Assembly: GCF_011602085.1 (NCBI RefSeq)
Contig: NZ_JAAONY010000002.1
Location: 1,240,001-1,304,000, forward strand
DNA from: Pseudoteredinibacter isoporae
GTDB taxonomy: Bacteria; Pseudomonadota; Gammaproteobacteria; Pseudomonadales; Cellvibrionaceae
Direction of reading: 5' to 3'
Length of the DNA stretch: 64,000 bases
Shown here: positions 60,665-64,000 of the stretch, in pieces
Numbering within the stretch: the first letter of the stretch is position 1
Layout: each line of letters opens with the position of its first letter
Position numbers and translations under genes: made by a program
The notes under the pieces: model-generated
The model's database searches: none
Seen by the model: the letters and a program-made list of their open reading frames with translations, nothing else
Told to the model about the DNA's origin: nothing

Positions 60665-61405
60665 ATGCGTTTGCAGAATAAAACCGCCTTAATCACCGCC
60701 GCTGCTGCCGGTATTGGCCGTTCGACCGTTGCACTCTTTCTGGCAGAAGGCGCGGAAGTTTGGGCGGCCGACATCAACCAGCAAAATCTGGATCAGTTAA
60801 AAGCCGATTTTCCGAGGGTAAAAACCGTACGCCTGGATGTGACCGATCAAAACGCCATTAACGACTTTGTTGCCAATACCGGAAATATTGATGTGCTGTT
60901 TAATTGCGCCGGTTTTGTCGCCAACGGCGACCTGCTCAACAGTTGCGAAAAAGACTGGGATTTTTCATTCGAGCTGAACGTTAAATCCATGTATCGCCTT
61001 TGCAAAGCCTTGCTTCCAGGAATGATTGAACGTGGTTCTGGCAATATTATTAATATGGCCTCTGTGGCTGGCGTCAGCACTGCGGTGGCCAATCGTTTGA
61101 TCTACAGCGCCAGTAAAGCAGCGGTAGTGGGCCTGACAAAATCTATTGCCGCCGATTATGTTACCCAGGGAATTCGCTGCAATGCCATCTGCCCAGGCAC
61201 TGTCGACACTCCGTCGCTGCAGGATCGCTTGAACGCCTTCGAGAATCCTCAGCAGGCGCGCAAGGATTTCGAAAACCGCCAGCCTATTGGTCGTCTCGCC
61301 AAACCTGGAGAAATTGCATCACTGGCACTGTACCTCGCTTCGGATGAATCCTCTTACACTACGGGCGTTGCTCACGTGATCGATGGCGGCTGGAGCAATA
61401 TCTAA
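60665..61405 (+). CDS. SDR-family 2-keto-3-deoxy-L-fuconate dehydrogenase
   Basis: This 246-aa short-chain dehydrogenase has an ALITAAAAGIGRSTV nucleotide site, FNCAG, the catalytic Ser and Tyr-Lys in INMASVAGVSTAVANRLIYSASKAAVVG, and TTGVAHVIDGGWS. It would oxidise 2-keto-3-deoxy-L-fuconate at C4 to the 2,4-diketo acid used by the preceding hydrolase. GGAGG lies six bases before the ATG at 60665; an upstream in-frame ATG at 60614 falls inside the hydrolase gene and was rejected. Confidence 0.92.
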   Translation: MRLQNKTALITAAAAGIGRSTVALFLAEGAEVWAADINQQNLDQLKADFPRVKTVRLDVTDQNAINDFVANTGNIDVLFNCAGFVANGDLLNSCEKDWDFSFELNVKSMYRLCKALLPGMIERGSGNIINMASVAGVSTAVANRLIYSASKAAVVGLTKSIAADYVTQGIRCNAICPGTVDTPSLQDRLNAFENPQQARKDFENRQPIGRLAKPGEIASLALYLASDESSYTTGVAHVIDGGWSNI

Positions 61406-61431
61406 TTGCACCTCGCCCACTCTAATATCTT

Positions 61432-61470
61432 GATATCTTAATTCCTGATTAATACAGAAATTAAGATATC
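61432..61470 (+). repeat. Perfect 12-bp inverted repeat after the fucose operon
   Basis: GATATCTTAATT (61432-61443) and AATTAAGATATC (61459-61470) are perfect arms with a 15-nt spacer. It lies 26 bases past the last gene of the operon. No T tract follows, so it may protect the 3' end of the mRNA or act as a weak terminator. Confidence 0.55.
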
Positions 61471-61492
61471 CAGACAGCTCTCAAAATTCAGC

Positions 61493-61517
61493 CAAAAAAA
61501 TGCCCTCTATCGAGGGC
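61493..61517 (-). terminator. Rho-independent terminator of the gap-pyk operon
   Basis: On the minus strand GCCCTC-GATA-GAGGGC is followed by A and seven T residues. It lies 29 bases past the pyruvate kinase stop. Confidence 0.9.
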
Positions 61518-61545
61518 TAAGCAGGACTTCACCGTAAAAAATCGT

Positions 61546-62994
61546 TTACTTTGTCGCGCGATCTACCTCCACGATTTTCATCGTATTGGTTCCACCATAA
61601 TCGCCTATCGAATTGCCTTTGGTAAGAATAACCAAGTCCCCTTCTCGAATATCGTTTCGTTCACCTAACAGATCTATGGCCAGTTGATTGGCTTCATCTC
61701 CAAAGGTATTTTCGGGAGAAAAAGCCACGGCCTGAATACCTCGATACAAGGCCAAACGCGTCAAGCTTTTTTCGTTTGAAGAAAAGGCATAAATGGGCAG
61801 ATGCGAATTGATGCGCGACATAATTTTGGGCGTGCGACCACTCTCAGTCATGCACACTATGGCTTTCACTCCGGCCAGATGATTGGCGCAATACATGGTG
61901 CCCATCGCAATAGACTCATCAATATGTTGAAAGTCCTGGTTCAGACGATGATTGGAAAGCTGAGATTGCGGATGCAGTTCGGCCCCGACAATCACTCGCC
62001 CCATTGCTTCAACCGTTTCTACGGGAAATTCACCCGTAGCCGTCTCGGCTGACAACATCACCGCATCAGTTCCATCAAGTACTGCGTTAGCCACATCGAA
62101 TACTTCAGCACGAGTTGGCAAACAGCTGCTGATCATGGATTCCATCATTTGAGTGGCGACAATCACACCGCGATCCAGACTCCGCGCTTTGCTGATAATT
62201 TTTTTCTGGGTTCCAATAAGCTGCGCATCACCGATTTCCACACCCAAATCCCCGCGGGCAACCATAACCGCATCCGATGCCAGAATAATGCCTTCCAGAA
62301 CCTCATCGTCCGCAACCGCTTCTGCGCGTTCAATCTTGGCTACCAGATCGGCCTCAGTGCCGGCCTCGGCCAGTGCTTGTCGTGCCTGATGCATATCTTC
62401 TGCGGAACGAGGGAAAGACACGGCCAGGTAATCTACCGCCATTTCGGCAGCCACCTTGATATCCTCAAGATCCTTATCTGTTAATGCGGGGGCGGAAAGT
62501 CCACCGCCCTGTCGATTCAAGCCCTTATTGTTTGATAACACTCCGCCTACAACCGTAGTGCAACGAATTTCTGAGCCTTCAACCGCCTCTACCTTGAAGA
62601 CAATTCGACCATCATCCAGCAGAAGCGTATCACCTGCCTCAACGTCCTCGGGAAGCTCTTTGTAGTCAATACCAACGCGATCCTTGGTCCCCGATTGACT
62701 GTCGTGTTCTGCGTCCAGCACGAAAGAATCACCCGCTCTCAGAGTGATCTGGCCTTGTGAAAATCTGGAGATGCGGATTTTAGGGCCTTGTAAATCAGCG
62801 AGTATCGCAACGTACTTACCCAAGCGTTGAGCGATAGACCGTACTTGATAGGCTCGACGAATATGATCAAAGCTGTTGCCATGGGAAAAGTTCAAACGCA
62901 CGACATTCGCTCCGGCAACAATCAAGCGTTCGAGAACGTCATCCGAATCAGTGGCCGGGCCAAGTGTGCAAACTATTTTCGTTCTTCGCTGCAT
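61546..62994 (-). CDS. pyk: Pyruvate kinase
   Basis: This 482-aa enzyme transfers phosphate from phosphoenolpyruvate to ADP. Family motifs: TKIVCTLGPATDSDD, VVRLNFSHG, ILADLQGPKIRI, VAKIERAEA, MVARGDLGVEIG, TQMMESMISSCLPTRAEVFDVANAVLDGTDAVMLSAETATGEFP. All catalytic residues can be seen. It is 14 bases downstream of GAPDH on the same strand. Pyruvate from the sugar acid pathways enters at the level of its product, while triose phosphate from KDPGal passes through both enzymes. Confidence 0.97.
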   Translation of the reverse strand: MQRRTKIVCTLGPATDSDDVLERLIVAGANVVRLNFSHGNSFDHIRRAYQVRSIAQRLGKYVAILADLQGPKIRISRFSQGQITLRAGDSFVLDAEHDSQSGTKDRVGIDYKELPEDVEAGDTLLLDDGRIVFKVEAVEGSEIRCTTVVGGVLSNNKGLNRQGGGLSAPALTDKDLEDIKVAAEMAVDYLAVSFPRSAEDMHQARQALAEAGTEADLVAKIERAEAVADDEVLEGIILASDAVMVARGDLGVEIGDAQLIGTQKKIISKARSLDRGVIVATQMMESMISSCLPTRAEVFDVANAVLDGTDAVMLSAETATGEFPVETVEAMGRVIVGAELHPQSQLSNHRLNQDFQHIDESIAMGTMYCANHLAGVKAIVCMTESGRTPKIMSRINSHLPIYAFSSNEKSLTRLALYRGIQAVAFSPENTFGDEANQLAIDLLGERNDIREGDLVILTKGNSIGDYGGTNTMKIVEVDRATK

Positions 62995-63008
62995 AGTTCT
63001 GACCGACC

Positions 63009-64000
63009 TTAAGCATTCATGAGAGCGACAGTGTTATCCAGCATTCGGTTCGAAAAACCCCATTCATTATCGTACCACGCCATCACTTTTACCCAATTGT
63101 CTTGCACCAGTGTTTGAGTGGCATCAAAGCACGAAGAATATTGACTGTGATTGAAATCAACCGAGACCAGAGGTTCCTCGTTGAAGGCCAAAATGCCAGC
63201 CATCTTTCCAAGACTGGCCTCTTTTAAGAGGTTGTTGACTTCCTGCACACTGGTTTTCCGACTAGCCAAAAAATTGAAATCTACCAGCGAGACATTAATG
63301 GTCGGCACGCGAACCGCCATCCCAAACAATTTGCCCTCCAATTCAGGCAAGACAAGGCTAACCGCTTTGGCCGCTCCCGTTTTGGTTGGAATCATCGACT
63401 GGGTGGCCGATCGCGCGCGGTAAGGATCACTGTGATAGACATCACTCAACTTTTGATCATTGGTGTACGCATGAATAGTGGTCATGGAGCCCTGCTCAAT
63501 TCCAATCGCATCGTTTAACACTTTGGCAATCGGGGCCAGACAATTTGTTGTGCAGGAGGCATTAGAAATAATCTGGCAATCAGCGTTCAGGTTCTGCTGA
63601 TTAACCCCATACACAACAGTCGCATCGACATCGGTCGCAGGCGCCGAGATGATGACTTTTTTTGCCCCCGCCTCAATGTGGGCAGAAGCCGCATCACGAT
63701 CAGTAAAGAAACCGGTGCATTCGAGCACTACATCGACGTTTAGATCACCCCAGGGGAGATTCCGAGGATCTCGCTCCGAGTAAATCTGAACCGTGTCCCC
63801 ATTGATCTCAATCGCATTTTCACGAGCTTCAACCGGCAGGTGAAAGCGGCCATGAACAGTATCGTAGCGAATCAGGTGGGCGTTCATCGCGGCATCCCCC
63901 AGATCGTTGATCGCAACAATTTTGATCACGGCTTGATGCTCGGATTCAAAATAGGCTCGGAGCACATTCCTACCGATACGACCAAAACCATTAATCGCTA
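63009..64000 (-). CDS. gap: Glyceraldehyde-3-phosphate dehydrogenase, N-terminal few residues outside the window
   Basis: The frame is open to the window edge: the last bases encode [11 protein letters not shown], the NAD-binding start of GAPDH, so only about four residues are missing. The catalytic Cys is in [15 protein letters not shown], and [49 protein letters not shown] and [12 protein letters not shown] are family signatures. A GTG at 63965 inside the frame is not the true start. It is the upstream gene of the gap-pyk pair. Confidence 0.97.
   Translation of the reverse strand, partial: AINGFGRIGRNVLRAYFESEHQAVIKIVAINDLGDAAMNAHLIRYDTVHGRFHLPVEARENAIEINGDTVQIYSERDPRNLPWGDLNVDVVLECTGFFTDRDAASAHIEAGAKKVIISAPATDVDATVVYGVNQQNLNADCQIISNASCTTNCLAPIAKVLNDAIGIEQGSMTTIHAYTNDQKLSDVYHSDPYRARSATQSMIPTKTGAAKAVSLVLPELEGKLFGMAVRVPTINVSLVDFNFLASRKTSVQEVNNLLKEASLGKMAGILAFNEEPLVSVDFNHSQYSSCFDATQTLVQDNWVKVMAWYDNEWGFSNRMLDNTVALMNA

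Noticed and set aside
52331-61405. Phosphorylative L-fucose pathway (FucI, FucK, FucA)
   Set aside because: No isomerase, kinase or fuculose-phosphate aldolase gene of these families was found; all steps match the oxidative route.
1-64000. CRISPR array, tRNA, rRNA, insertion sequence or integrase
   Set aside because: No regularly spaced repeats, cloverleaf-like conserved segments, transposase motifs or terminal repeats with target duplications were seen; small or diverged RNA genes could be missed by eye.

Overview
The window is 64 kb of a gammaproteobacterial chromosome, most like a marine polysaccharide-degrading Cellvibrionales-type organism (inference). The reasons are four TonB-dependent outer-membrane receptors (TBDRs), a FecI/FecR surface-signalling pair, several exo-acting glycosidases, three sodium/solute symporters, and complete non-phosphorylative pathways for D-galactose and L-fucose. 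No rRNA, tRNA, insertion sequence, phage gene or CRISPR array was seen. Coding density is high and most intergenic gaps hold recognisable hairpins or promoters.

Layout. (1) 1-2.25 kb: 3' part of a TBDR. (2) 2.6-13.8 kb: a putative glycoside 3-oxidation (3-keto-sugar) module. It holds a GMC flavoprotein, its Tat-lipoprotein small subunit, a DUF1080 protein, three TIM-barrel isomerase-like proteins (one Tat-exported, one cytoplasmic, one Sec-exported), a Gfo/Idh/MocA oxidoreductase, an MFS transporter and a GH31 glycosidase, around a PAS-AraC regulator. An almost identical operator-promoter block lies before both plus-strand operons of the module. (3) 13.8-36 kb: metallophosphoesterase, SSS symporter, TBDR, LysR regulator, two alpha-L-fucosidase candidates (GH95 lipoprotein, GH151-like cytoplasmic protein), an isolated PTS EIIC with altered sugar-site residues, a FucP-type fucose symporter, a second SSS symporter, another TBDR and a PHP-domain hydrolase. 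(4) 36-41 kb: a FecI-FecR-TBDR signalling operon whose receptor gene seems to have two start sites. (5) 41-51 kb: D-galactose catabolism by the De Ley-Doudoroff route (mutarotase, dehydrogenase candidate, lactonase, IlvD/Edd-type dehydratase, KDGal kinase, KDPGal aldolase, SSS symporter) with a FadR-type GntR regulator and a GH43-like enzyme. (6) 51-61 kb: an IclR regulator and a nine-gene operon for non-phosphorylative L-fucose degradation to pyruvate and L-lactate, with an L-lactate dehydrogenase candidate and a two-enzyme branch that would take a pentonate to 2-oxoglutarate. (7) 61.5-64 kb: pyruvate kinase and GAPDH.

How it fits together (inference). Oligosaccharides carrying L-fucose, D-galactose and probably arabinose enter through the TBDRs. 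Exported enzymes trim or 3-oxidise them, symporters import monosaccharides and small glycosides, and oxidative pathways feed pyruvate, lactate, triose phosphate and 2-oxoglutarate into central metabolism. No endo-acting glycanase, polysaccharide lyase or sulfatase is present, so the locus looks specialised for oligosaccharides or glycoconjugate side chains. The least described parts are the 3-keto-glycoside module with its operator, the non-phosphorylating EIIC-like transporter, and the two-start signalling receptor.
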